Assembly (NCBI GenBank): GCA_934149155.1
Contig: CAKPDZ010000039.1
Span: 1-13,193, forward strand
Source of the DNA: an uncultured Clostridia bacterium
GTDB lineage: Bacteria; Bacillota; Clostridia; TANB77; CAG-508
DNA: 13,193 bases
Reading direction: 5' to 3'
The translations under genes were made by a program, and so were the position numbers. This document shows, piece after piece, positions 6,445-13,193 of the stretch (positions within the stretch are counted from its first letter, which is position 1; the number at the start of each line of letters is the position of its first letter). Below the pieces are notes generated by a model, which was given only the letters and a program-made list of their open reading frames with translations, did no database searches and was not told the DNA's origin.

Positions 6445-6465
6445 GGAAATTCTTGCTATTTTTTT
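6434..6465. terminator. Bidirectional terminator-like 12-bp hairpin
   Basis: AAAAATAGCAAG (6434-6445) and its exact complement (6452-6463) flank a 6-base loop. The plus strand ends in seven Ts and the minus strand in five. No plus-strand gene ends here. It may stop minus-strand read-through from the tRNA operon, protect the divergent 44-residue gene, or serve as an operator for the overlapping promoter. Confidence 0.5.
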
Positions 6466-6498
6466 ATTTTTTTATTTTATTTTCTTTTTTAACATTAT

Positions 6499-6527
6499 TT
6501 GACATTTTTGTATATTTATGGTATTAT
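6499..6527 (+). promoter_or_regulatory. Near-consensus promoter of the 44-residue gene
   Basis: TTGACA (6499-6504) is followed by a 17-base spacer and TATTAT (6522-6527), matching 6/6 and 5/6 of the vegetative consensus on the plus strand. Transcription should begin near 6534, just ahead of the AAAAGGGG ribosome binding site. Confidence 0.85.
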
Positions 6528-6557
6528 TCTCGTATTCTAATGAAAAGGGGTGTTTTT

Positions 6558-6692
6558 ATGGAAAAGTTGGGGAATATTATTGTATCTGTTTATAAAGGCG
6601 AAAATAATAAAACTGATTTCCAAATTCAAACAGATAGCGAAGATATCTTGCCAGTATCTTATGTAATAGAAGATGTATTAAAATTGTACTAA
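6558..6692 (+). CDS. 44-residue protein of unknown function, independent unit
   Basis: This small gene lies opposite to all its neighbours and has a complete expression set: a near-consensus promoter (6499-6527), AAAAGGGGTG 5 bases before the ATG, and a strong hairpin terminator (6711-6739) 18 bases after the stop. The 44-residue product is soluble, without a signal or membrane helix. It opens with an amphipathic, strand-like segment (GNIIVSVYKGENN) and ends with a likely helix (SYVIEDVLKLY). I do not recognise the family. An upstream in-frame ATG at 6540 lies before the binding site and is disfavoured. The transcript of about 200 bases could also act as an RNA. Confidence 0.72.
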   Translation: MEKLGNIIVSVYKGENNKTDFQIQTDSEDILPVSYVIEDVLKLY

Positions 6693-6710
6693 AATCACTA
6701 TGTATAGCAA

Positions 6711-6746
6711 AAAAAGCAATATAGAATATATTGCTTTTTGATTTTT
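6711..6746. terminator. Shared convergent terminator, 13-bp perfect stem
   Basis: AAAAAGCAATATA (6711-6723) and its exact complement (6727-6739) surround a GAA loop. The plus strand reads five Ts, GA and six more Ts, ending the 44-residue gene. The minus strand reads seven Ts, ending the tRNA operon. It is well placed for both. Confidence 0.85.
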
Positions 6747-6750
6747 TCTC

Positions 6751-6826
6751 TGGTGCCTCGAACGGGAATCGAACCAGTGACACAGGGATTTTCAGTCCCT
6801 TGCTCTACCAACTGAGCTATCGAGGC
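6751..6826 (-). tRNA. tRNA-Phe (GAA), CCA encoded
   Basis: Read on the minus strand, this is a 76-base cloverleaf. The acceptor arms GCCTCGA/TCGAGGC pair fully, the D-arm has AGCTCAGTTGGTAGAGC, and the anticodon stem AGGGA/TCCCT holds the loop CTGAAAA (anticodon GAA). The T-arm has GGTTCGATTCC, the discriminator base is A, and CCA is encoded. It is last of the three tRNAs, followed by the shared terminator. Confidence 0.97.
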
Positions 6827-6844
6827 ATCTTATATATAAAAAAA

Positions 6845-6921
6845 TGGCGACCTGGAACGGGCTCGAACCGTCGACCTCTAGCGTGACAGGCTAGCGTTCT
6901 AACCAACTGAACTACCAGGCC
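6845..6921 (-). tRNA. tRNA-Asp (GTC), CCA encoded
   Basis: This 77-base minus-strand cloverleaf has acceptor arms GGCCTGG/CCAGGTC (one G-T pair) and anticodon stem CTAGC/GCTAG with loop CTGTCAC (anticodon GTC). The T-arm has GGTTCGAGCCC, the discriminator is G, and CCA is encoded. It is the middle tRNA of the operon, 18 bases before tRNA-Phe. Confidence 0.97.
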
Positions 6922-6929
6922 GTAAAACA

Positions 6930-7005
6930 TGGTGGTCGCTATAGGGCTCGAACCTATGACCCTCTGCTTGTAAGGCAGATGCTCTCCCAGCTGAGCTAAG
7001 CGACC
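6930..7005 (-). tRNA. tRNA-Val (TAC), CCA encoded
   Basis: This 76-base minus-strand cloverleaf has perfectly paired acceptor arms GGTCGCT/AGCGACC and anticodon stem TCTGC/GCAGA with loop CTTACAA (anticodon TAC). The T-arm has GGTTCGAGCCC, the discriminator is A, and CCA is encoded. It is the first tRNA of the operon, directly after the promoter, and 8 bases before tRNA-Asp. Confidence 0.97.
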
Positions 7006-7024
7006 ATGTCTTCCGACAAGACTT

Positions 7025-7053
7025 AGTATACTATGTTTTTAGATTATTGTCAA
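7025..7053 (-). promoter_or_regulatory. Near-consensus promoter of the tRNA operon
   Basis: On the minus strand, TTGACA (7048-7053), a 17-base spacer and TATACT (7025-7030) match 6/6 and 5/6 of consensus. The predicted start near 7018 leaves a leader of about 12 bases, with GTCTT/AAGAC arms that could form a small hairpin before tRNA-Val. Confidence 0.88.
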
Positions 7054-7098
7054 TACTTTTTTAAAATTTTTTTTATTTTTTTACATATTATCCATTTT

Positions 7099-7779
7099 TT
7101 AGTTTATTGTTGTACTTGTTTTACCTGTTCCTACAACGTTTTCTTGCAATGATCTCCATGTGTTACATCCAATAATTCCATCACTAGTCAATCCTCTTGA
7201 TGTTTGATATCTTTTTACTGCATTTGTTGTTTGTGCACCAAATACTCCATCAAGACCTCCAGTTCTATACCCTAATGTATTTAAATCATCTTGTGCTACA
7301 CACACATAATTTCCTCTGCTTCCCTGCCTTATTAATGGATATCCTCCTGAACTACAAGCTGAAGTTCCAAATCTTTTATCAAAATGAACCCACGTTGGCG
7401 ATAATGATGCAGGTTCTACATAGGACCAAATTTTAGAATTTATAGCACTATTTCTTAAAGCATTTCTCTGTGCATTAGTCCATCCTTGCCCAACATCAAA
7501 TGCAGTACCCGCATAATGTTGACTTTGGTTTCCGTGCCCACCTTCCCATGGTCGTTTAAAAGCAAATCCTACTGGAATAGGCCTACCATATATATATCTT
7601 TGGCTATTCCAAGCCTGCATAGTCCTTTTATCAGTCCATAGAATATTGCTTTTACTTGAACCTCTAAATTCTTTTACTTTTAATGTAGAATTTGTATTAT
7701 ATGGCATAGCATCATTCTCACCTCTATAAAATGTTTCCATTCGATTTGTGTCCTGATTATATAACAAAATTTTTGCCAT
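7099..7779 (-). CDS. M15-type peptidase with C-terminal peptidoglycan-binding domain
   Basis: The 226-residue product has an M15-type zinc-peptidase core: SQHYAGTAFD (residues 86-95) matches SxHxxGxAxD, giving metal ligands H88 and D95, and WVHFD (130-134) supplies the third ligand H132. A PG_binding_1-type domain follows (about 148-212: PLIRQGSRGNYVCVAQDDLN, then DGVFGAQTTNAVKRYQ and DGIIGCNTW). The family cleaves D-Ala-type or other peptide bonds in peptidoglycan; the exact bond cannot be read from the sequence. No signal peptide is present (MAKILLYNQDTNRME), which is odd for a wall enzyme and suggests release by lysis, a non-classical route or a spore role. AAAGGAG lies 7 bases from the ATG but partly within a strong inverted repeat. 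Downstream there is only A/T-rich sequence and no clear terminator before the tRNA promoter. Confidence 0.88.
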   Translation of the reverse strand: MAKILLYNQDTNRMETFYRGENDAMPYNTNSTLKVKEFRGSSKSNILWTDKRTMQAWNSQRYIYGRPIPVGFAFKRPWEGGHGNQSQHYAGTAFDVGQGWTNAQRNALRNSAINSKIWSYVEPASLSPTWVHFDKRFGTSACSSGGYPLIRQGSRGNYVCVAQDDLNTLGYRTGGLDGVFGAQTTNAVKRYQTSRGLTSDGIIGCNTWRSLQENVVGTGKTSTTIN

Positions 7780-7788
7780 AAAAAATCT

Positions 7789-7822
7789 CCTTTCATAATA
7801 TATTTCTATATATTATGAAAGG
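7789..7822 (-). promoter_or_regulatory. Perfect 14-bp inverted repeat overlapping the peptidase RBS
   Basis: CCTTTCATAATATA and its exact complement flank a 6-base loop between the sortase stop and the peptidase start. On the minus-strand mRNA the 3' arm ends in GAAAGG, part of the AAAGGAG binding site, so folding would mask the site. After the arm come AGA and six Ts, so it may also act as a weak terminator. Confidence 0.6.
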
Positions 7823-7835
7823 AAGTTTATTTCTG

Positions 7836-8573
7836 TTATTTTTTCTCAGAGCATTTAACTATAACCCTCTGTTTTACATCATCAGTACATGTAATTAATG
7901 TTACTTCTCTTTTTCCATTAGTATATTGAGTTGTGTCTGATCTATCGTTTGGGTCTACTGTATGTAAATCATATACTTCATATTGAACTGTTTTTTGTGA
8001 TAAATCTTGTATTTCCACTATATCTCCAACTGTAAGTGAAGGAACATCACTAAAAAATACACCTTTTCTTCTATAATTATGTCCTATTATGCAAAGATTT
8101 CCTACTTCATTTGGATTTGCCCCCCAAAATTTATATGGAGCTACTTTCATAACCTCAACATTCGTTGTTTGTGCTAATATAGGATAACTTATATTTATTT
8201 TAGGAATTTTTACCACTCCTATTGTTTCATATTCTTTTCCGTCAGAAGCAACATATTTTGAACTTGCTGTTGCCATGTTTAATTGTGAATCACTATTTTC
8301 TTCCATTTGTTCTGCTACTTCTTGTGTTATTTTTACAACTAATGCATTTTCATCTGGACCTATAGTTGTTGTGTCTTCTTTATCGGTCAAGAAAGATAAA
8401 ATATCTCCAGAAATTCCTTCTTGTCTATTTCTATCATATTCTGAATATATATATATTGCAAACAAAATTGCAATCATAAGAATAGATATAATAAATAAAA
8501 ATTTATATATTTTCTTTTTTCTTTTTAATTCTGGTGTTACATATATCTTTTCTGTGACTAATATTTGATTCAT
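7836..8573 (-). CDS. Sortase family transpeptidase
   Basis: The 245-residue product has a cytoplasmic N-terminus of about 22 residues, one membrane helix (23-43), a variable linker, and a sortase core from about residue 117 (IGVVKIPKINISYPIL). The catalytic triad of the family is visible: His in CIIGHNYR (H164), Cys in TLITC (C229) and Arg in QRVIVK (R236). Sortases cut sorting motifs of LPxTG type and join surface proteins to the wall or to pilins, outside the membrane. No LPxTG-like protein is encoded in this window, so the substrate lies elsewhere. The class is not decided; a non-A type with an N-terminal anchor fits. GGGAGG lies 5 bases before the ATG. The gene follows the 592-residue surface protein by 21 bases and precedes the wall-peptidase gene, making a cell-envelope group. 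Confidence 0.92.
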   Translation of the reverse strand: MNQILVTEKIYVTPELKRKKKIYKFLFIISILMIAILFAIYIYSEYDRNRQEGISGDILSFLTDKEDTTTIGPDENALVVKITQEVAEQMEENSDSQLNMATASSKYVASDGKEYETIGVVKIPKINISYPILAQTTNVEVMKVAPYKFWGANPNEVGNLCIIGHNYRRKGVFFSDVPSLTVGDIVEIQDLSQKTVQYEVYDLHTVDPNDRSDTTQYTNGKREVTLITCTDDVKQRVIVKCSEKK

Positions 8574-8594
8574 GTGTTCCTCCCTTCTAAAAAA

Positions 8595-10373
8595 TTATTT
8601 AGTTACATCTTCTATTGTGATATAATCTATTAATTTGTTTTGTTCTTTATAAAATATTTCTACTTTATATTTTTTCTTATCGCTTATTTTTTCTAATATT
8701 TGATTAATATTTTCTTCTTCGTCTGTTTTATTTCTTTCAATTCCTAATCTAAATTTATATTTTATTTTATTTGGATTTGTTGAATTTGTAGTATTTTCAT
8801 CATCAATAGTTGTTGTTTCACTGCTATTACAATTACTTTTAACTATTCCTAATAATGTTTTTATATTTTCTGCTGAAATTTCATCACCTGTATAAAATTC
8901 AAACTTTGCATTAAATTTATTTATATCTACCTGTGTCATTTGAGCTTCTGGAATAGTAGTTTCTTCTGTTGTATCGTCAGAAAATCCTAAGGTTTCTTTT
9001 AATAGTTCTATACGAGATTTCGCTTTTTCTGGAACTCTTTGTTTTAATTGTTCTATAATGCTTTTTCTTACTGTTTCATCAGCATTATTTAACATAAAGC
9101 TATTATTGTTAAGTTCTTGTTTCTTATCAAAATCCTTACCAATTGCTGTATTATTTTCTAAATCTACAGCTACTGTTAATATATCTTTTTTATAATTTAT
9201 TGATGATTTTAATTGTAAATTACTATCAGAATATTTCATATCATTCAAAAAGCTTAATGTATATTGTTCATCATCTTTATTTACTGTTGCATTAAAATTA
9301 ATATTTTCCTCTCCATCTTTATTGCTTTTTATTATTTCTACTGCATATTCATCAATCTTGTCAGAGTTTATTATATTAACTTGTATTTTAGTTTTTAATC
9401 CTTCACTAGTTTGTGTATTTTCTATTATAATTTTATTTGTTCCTATTTCGGCAACTGTTCTTATAGTGTTACCATTTTGTTCATATACTGTTAGTTTTAC
9501 TTCTGGTATTTCTTTTTCTTCTGTTATATTACTAATTTCTTTATCTATTTCTTCTATATATTTTTCTTTTGATATATTAGCATTGTTTACTATAACTTCT
9601 TCATCTTTTAAATTATTTAATATTTGTAATAATAAATTTTCTATTTGTTCACTTGTTATTGTTACTGTATATGCTTTTGTATTTATTGTATTGTTATTAT
9701 AAGTAATCATAGCTTTTTTATTGCTACTAAACTTTCCTGCAGAAATAGTATCTGTAATTATTTTAGAATATTTCTCTTTTAAATTTTGTGTATCTTCATC
9801 TGAAACTACAACTTCACTAATTTTTCCAGTTCCATCTATTGCATTCATAATATTTTCTAAAGTTGCACTATCTATTCCTATATCACTTGCTACATTAACT
9901 AAATCTTGATTCTCTGTTATTGTTATAAATTGTTTTGCAACATCTGTAAATCTTATTCCATAGGCTTCTTGGTCTTTTATTATTTCAGATTCTAAATATT
10001 TTTGTTCTCCTAGTAACAATTGTCCATCCATGTAAAAATAATTATCTGCCGCATTTTTTTGAATGTTTATTGTTCCTGCAAGATTATTTATATTACTTGA
10101 AACTTCTCCACCTTCTGAATATGTAGTTTTTACTTTTATGTCTGTTTCAAATTGTTCCTCATTTTTTAATTCTTCTTGTTTTTTTAGTATTTGTGAATCA
10201 CTAAATTTCTGTAATGTTTCTGCATTTTGTGATATATACTTAGCAAATAATTCTTTATCTGTTTTAAATGTATCTGTCTTAATATATAAATACCCAAATA
10301 CTGTACCAGCTACAGCTACTACTAATATTAAAATTATAATTATTGAAATTATTAATATTTTTTTACTTTTCAT
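8595..10373 (-). CDS. Membrane-anchored extracellular protein, unknown function
   Basis: The 592-residue product has a short positive N-terminus (MKSKK) and one membrane helix (about residues 6-30) without a lipobox, and the rest should be outside. The body is rich in Lys, Asn, Glu and Thr with alternating hydrophobic residues, which suggests beta-rich domains. A Thr/Glu-rich stretch (DDTTEETTIPE) lies before the C-terminal portion, and a second (SSETTTIDDENTT) lies within it. There is no C-terminal LPxTG, wall-binding repeat or enzyme motif that I can recognise. The start is supported by AAGGAG 6 bases before the ATG. The gene sits 29 bases after rlmB and 21 bases before the sortase gene, so it is likely in the same transcript and could work with the sortase. 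I cannot assign a family with confidence. Confidence 0.78.
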   Translation of the reverse strand: MKSKKILIISIIIILILVVAVAGTVFGYLYIKTDTFKTDKELFAKYISQNAETLQKFSDSQILKKQEELKNEEQFETDIKVKTTYSEGGEVSSNINNLAGTINIQKNAADNYFYMDGQLLLGEQKYLESEIIKDQEAYGIRFTDVAKQFITITENQDLVNVASDIGIDSATLENIMNAIDGTGKISEVVVSDEDTQNLKEKYSKIITDTISAGKFSSNKKAMITYNNNTINTKAYTVTITSEQIENLLLQILNNLKDEEVIVNNANISKEKYIEEIDKEISNITEEKEIPEVKLTVYEQNGNTIRTVAEIGTNKIIIENTQTSEGLKTKIQVNIINSDKIDEYAVEIIKSNKDGEENINFNATVNKDDEQYTLSFLNDMKYSDSNLQLKSSINYKKDILTVAVDLENNTAIGKDFDKKQELNNNSFMLNNADETVRKSIIEQLKQRVPEKAKSRIELLKETLGFSDDTTEETTIPEAQMTQVDINKFNAKFEFYTGDEISAENIKTLLGIVKSNCNSSETTTIDDENTTNSTNPNKIKYKFRLGIERNKTDEEENINQILEKISDKKKYKVEIFYKEQNKLIDYITIEDVTK

Positions 10374-10402
10374 TTACTGCTCCTTCATCTACCTAATTGG
10401 TT

Positions 10403-11272
10403 TTATTTTTTTGATATTCTTTGTTTTACTGATTCATATACTATTATTCCTGTTGATACTGATGCATTTAATGATGTTACTTTTCCTTTCATTGGAATTT
10501 TTACATTAAAGTCACAGTTCTTTTTAACTTTTGAACTTATTCCTTTTCCTTCATTTCCTATTACTATTCCAAGTGGTCCTGTTAAATCTTGATTATAATA
10601 ATATTTTTCTGAATTTATGTCTGTTCCACATATCCATAATCCTGCTTGTTTTAATTCTTCTATTGCATCTGATATGTTTGTTACTCTTGCTATTTTCATA
10701 TGTTCTACTGCTCCTGCCGATGCTTTATTGACAGTACTATTTACTGATACAGCTCTTCTTTTAGGAATGATTATTCCATGTACTCCTGCTGTTTCTGCAG
10801 TTCTTATAATAGAACCTAAATTATGTGGATCTTCTATCCCGTCTAATATTAGAACAAATGGATTTTCTTCTCTTTCTACAGCTTCTCGCAAAATATCTGG
10901 AATTTCTACATATTCAAATGGTGGTACTATTGCAATTACTCCTTGATAATTTTCTTCTTGTGCCATTTCGTCCATTTGTCTTTTATCTTTTTCTACTACT
11001 ATTATTTTTCTTTCTTTTGCTATTCCTAAAATTTTGTTTATAGATCCATGTCTTTCTCCTCTTGTTACATATATCTTATTTATGTCTTTTCCACTTTCTA
11101 ATAATTCTAGTACTGAATTTCTTCCTTCTATTTGGTCATCAAATCTTTTTTCTTCTTTGTTTTCTTGTTTTGCAATTATTTCTTTATCATTTTTTCTTCT
11201 ATCTGGTTGTTGCCTTCTATCTTGTCCACTTCTTCTTTGATGTTCTCTTCTATTAACTCTATTAGCTCTCAT
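10403..11272 (-). CDS. rlmB: 23S rRNA 2'-O-methyltransferase RlmB (TrmH/SpoU family)
   Basis: The 289-residue product is a SPOUT methyltransferase that uses S-adenosylmethionine to methylate a guanosine ribose of 23S rRNA (Gm2251 in E. coli). It begins with a strongly basic tail (residues 1-45, RRxxQRRxGQDRR-like) and continues with the small RNA-binding domain (IEGRNSVLELLESG, 48-61). The three knot motifs of TrmH proteins follow: DGIEDPHNLGSIIRTAETAG (144-163), IVIGNEGKGI (236-245) and IPMKGKVTSLNASVSTGIIV (259-278). All the usual conserved residues, including N151 and R157, are present. The basic tail makes it longer than the roughly 245-residue enzymes, as is common in Firmicutes. AAGGAG lies 7 bases before the ATG. 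It follows lepA by 19 bases. Confidence 0.95.
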   Translation of the reverse strand: MRANRVNRREHQRRSGQDRRQQPDRRKNDKEIIAKQENKEEKRFDDQIEGRNSVLELLESGKDINKIYVTRGERHGSINKILGIAKERKIIVVEKDKRQMDEMAQEENYQGVIAIVPPFEYVEIPDILREAVEREENPFVLILDGIEDPHNLGSIIRTAETAGVHGIIIPKRRAVSVNSTVNKASAGAVEHMKIARVTNISDAIEELKQAGLWICGTDINSEKYYYNQDLTGPLGIVIGNEGKGISSKVKKNCDFNVKIPMKGKVTSLNASVSTGIIVYESVKQRISKK

Positions 11273-11291
11273 TTTAAATCTCCTTCTTTAT

Positions 11292-13097
11292 TTATTCATC
11301 ATCTAATTTTAATACTGATAAGAATGCTTCTTGTGGCATTTCTACATTTCCTATTTGCCTCATTCTTTTCTTTCCTCTTTTTTGTTTTTCAAGTAATTTT
11401 TTCTTTCTTGTAATATCTCCACCATAGCATTTTGCTAATACGTCTTTTCTCATTGCTGATATTGTTTCTCTTGCAATTATTGTTCCTCCTACAACTGCTT
11501 GTAATGGTATTGCAAATAATTGTCTTGGTATTACTTCTTTTAGTTTCTCTACCATTTTTTTTCCTCTTGTATATGCATTATCTTTAAATACTATAAATGA
11601 TAATGCATCTACAGGCTCTCCATTTACATGTATGTCCAATTTCACTAATTTTGATTCTCTATATTCTTTAAATTCGTAATCAAATGATGCATATCCTTTT
11701 GTTCTTGATTTTAAAGCATCAAAAAAGTCATATATTATTTCATTTAGTGGAATGTCATATATAAGTGTTACTCTATTTTCGTCAAGATATTTCATATCTA
11801 TAAATGTTCCTCTACGGTTTTGACATATTTCCATTATGTTTCCAACATATTCTTTTGGTGTCATTATATTTGCTGTAACTATTGGTTCTTCCATATATGC
11901 TATTTCTACTTGTGGTGGTAAATCTGTTGGATTGTAAATGTCTAGTACTTCTCCTGATGTTTTGTGTACTTTGTAGATTACTGATGGTGCTGTTGTTATT
12001 AAGCCTAAGTCAAATTCTCTATCTAATCTTTCTTCTATTATTTCTAAATGTAGTAGTCCTAAAAATCCACATCTGAATCCAAAACCTAGTGCTGCTGATG
12101 TTTCTGGTTCATATTCTAATGCTGCATCATTTAATTTTAGTTTTTCTAATGCTACTTTTAAGTTTTCATATTCACTTCCGTCTATTGGATATAGTCCACA
12201 ATATACCATTGGTGTTACTTTTTTGTATCCTGGCAACGGTTCTTGTGCTGGATTATTTTTTATTGTTATAGTATCTCCTACATGTATATCTGTTAAACTT
12301 TTTATGCTTGCTGCAATATATCCTACTTCTCCTGCTTTTATTTCTTTTACTGGCATATATTGTCCTGGTGCAAAATATCCTACTTCTACTACTGTAAATG
12401 TTTTTCCTGTTGCCATTAGTTTTATTTCGTCTCCGACTTTTACTTTTCCATCTACAACTCTTACATATGCTACTGCACCTTTATAATTATCATAATATGA
12501 ATCAAATATTAAACATTTTGTTTTTGCATTTGCATCTCCTTTTGGTGCTGGCAAGTCTGTTACTATTCTTTCTAATACTTCTTCTACATTTAGTCCTGAT
12601 TTTGCTGATATACATGGTGCATCCATTGCTGGTATTCCGATTATGTCTTCTATTTCTTGTTTTACTTCGTCTGGTCTTGCATTTGGTAAATCTATTTTAT
12701 TTATTACTGGCAATATTTCTAGATCGTTTTCTATTGCTAAATATACATTTGCTAATGTTTGCGCTTCTACTCCTTGACTTGCATCTACTACTAAAATTGC
12801 TCCATCACATGCTGCTAAGCTTCTTGATACTTCGTAATTGAAGTCTACATGCCCTGGCGTGTCTATTAAGTTAAACGTATATTCTTGTCCATCTTTTGCT
12901 TTGTATTTCATTCGCACAGCTTGAGATTTTATTGTTATTCCTCTTTCACGTTCGATATCCATATTGTCTAAAACTTGTTCTTCCATTTCTCTTTGTGATA
13001 AAACTCCTGTTTTTTCTATTAACCTGTCTGCTAATGTTGATTTTCCATGGTCTATGTGTGCTATGATACTAAAATTTCTTATATTTTTTTGATTCAT
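11292..13097 (-). CDS. lepA: Elongation factor 4 (LepA) GTPase
   Basis: This is a full-length LepA (601 residues; family about 600), a ribosome-bound translational GTPase related to EF-G that affects translation initiation and elongation under stress. The GTPase domain is complete: G1 AHIDHGKST (13-21), ERGITI (51-56), G3 DTPGH (79-83), G4 NKID (133-136) and a SAKSG G5. The EF4-specific C-terminal domain is present, ending in CYGGDITRKKKLLEKQKRGK and IGNVEMPQEAFLSVLK. AGGAGG with 5 to 6 bases of spacing sets the ATG. An extended -10 promoter lies 38 bases upstream. It is probably the first gene of a transcript that continues through rlmB to the surface-protein genes. Confidence 0.98.
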   Translation of the reverse strand: MNQKNIRNFSIIAHIDHGKSTLADRLIEKTGVLSQREMEEQVLDNMDIERERGITIKSQAVRMKYKAKDGQEYTFNLIDTPGHVDFNYEVSRSLAACDGAILVVDASQGVEAQTLANVYLAIENDLEILPVINKIDLPNARPDEVKQEIEDIIGIPAMDAPCISAKSGLNVEEVLERIVTDLPAPKGDANAKTKCLIFDSYYDNYKGAVAYVRVVDGKVKVGDEIKLMATGKTFTVVEVGYFAPGQYMPVKEIKAGEVGYIAASIKSLTDIHVGDTITIKNNPAQEPLPGYKKVTPMVYCGLYPIDGSEYENLKVALEKLKLNDAALEYEPETSAALGFGFRCGFLGLLHLEIIEERLDREFDLGLITTAPSVIYKVHKTSGEVLDIYNPTDLPPQVEIAYMEEPIVTANIMTPKEYVGNIMEICQNRRGTFIDMKYLDENRVTLIYDIPLNEIIYDFFDALKSRTKGYASFDYEFKEYRESKLVKLDIHVNGEPVDALSFIVFKDNAYTRGKKMVEKLKEVIPRQLFAIPLQAVVGGTIIARETISAMRKDVLAKCYGGDITRKKKLLEKQKRGKKRMRQIGNVEMPQEAFLSVLKLDDE

Positions 13098-13134
13098 GTC
13101 TCCTCCTGATTATCTCATATTTCTTGGCTATTAT

Positions 13135-13163
13135 ATTATACCATGTTTCTTATTTTTTTTCAT
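13135..13163 (-). promoter_or_regulatory. Extended -10 promoter of lepA
   Basis: On the minus strand, a perfect TATAAT (13135-13140) is preceded by TGG, forming an extended -10 element. ATGAAA (13158-13163), 17 bases upstream, is a 4/6 match to the -35. The predicted start is near 13128, giving a leader of about 30 bases. Beyond it, to the window end, only A/T-rich sequence is seen. Confidence 0.7.
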
Positions 13164-13193
13164 TATTTTTTATAAAATTTTACATTTTTTTTG

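Noticed and set aside
7006..7098. Possible terminator of the peptidase gene in the A/T-rich gap
   Set aside because: Only AAAATTTT-type runs are present and no stable stem is seen. The gap is better explained by the tRNA promoter.
10063..10509. Plus-strand open frame of 148 codons
   Set aside because: It spans the antisense of the 3' end of rlmB and the 5' end of the 592-residue gene, both well supported. The composition is that of an antisense frame.
12398..12841. Plus-strand frame of 147 codons, almost all Leu and other hydrophobic residues
   Set aside because: It is antisense to the highly conserved lepA and has the hallmark of a reverse frame rather than a membrane protein.
1..13193. 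CRISPR array, insertion sequence or prophage
   Set aside because: No regularly spaced direct repeats, transposase or integrase motifs, or phage structural genes were found. The M15 peptidase alone is not enough to call a prophage.

Overview
The window is strongly AT-rich, and nearly every gene lies on the minus strand with a good AGGAGG-type ribosome binding site. The gene set points to a low-GC Gram-positive bacterium of the Clostridia kind: RbgA, a run of IreB, RuvX and a DUF1292 protein, a membrane-anchored sortase, and an RlmB with a basic N-terminal tail. An uncultured gut-type clostridium is a reasonable guess, but the sequence alone does not fix the genus. No insertion sequence, phage, CRISPR array or rRNA was seen.

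In the direction of minus-strand transcription (right to left) there are three blocks. Block 1 (13163 to 7099) starts at an extended -10 promoter. It holds lepA (translation elongation factor 4), rlmB (23S rRNA 2'-O-methyltransferase), a 592-residue membrane-anchored extracellular protein of unknown function, a sortase, and an M15-type peptidase with a peptidoglycan-binding domain. So two translation genes precede a cell-surface group. The last gene has a perfect 14-bp inverted repeat whose 3' arm contains part of its Shine-Dalgarno sequence. Block 2 (7053 to 6711) is a tRNA operon, Val(TAC)-Asp(GTC)-Phe(GAA), with a near-consensus promoter and a strong hairpin terminator. The terminator is shared with a 44-residue plus-strand gene that has its own near-consensus promoter.

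Block 3 (6444 to 14) starts with three tightly spaced genes: a 133-residue exported protein with two membrane helices, a 731-residue TadZ/CpaE-like protein, and a membrane GAF protein with a degenerate GGDEF domain. The TadZ/CpaE-like protein carries two AT-hooks, acidic LPGF repeats and a degenerate P-loop. Immediately downstream come ireB, ruvX and a DUF1292 gene, an arrangement conserved in Firmicutes. A terminator follows, then an unknown four-helix membrane protein and rbgA (50S assembly GTPase).

Most of the window is housekeeping. The part most worth a second look is the 133-aa / TadZ-like / degenerate-GGDEF triad. All three look like positional or regulatory proteins rather than enzymes, and they are probably co-transcribed with the Ser/Thr-kinase-linked regulator IreB. 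Next in interest are the 44-residue mini-gene and the RBS-masking hairpin. No function is proven here for the triad, the 44-residue protein, the 592-residue protein or the four-helix protein.
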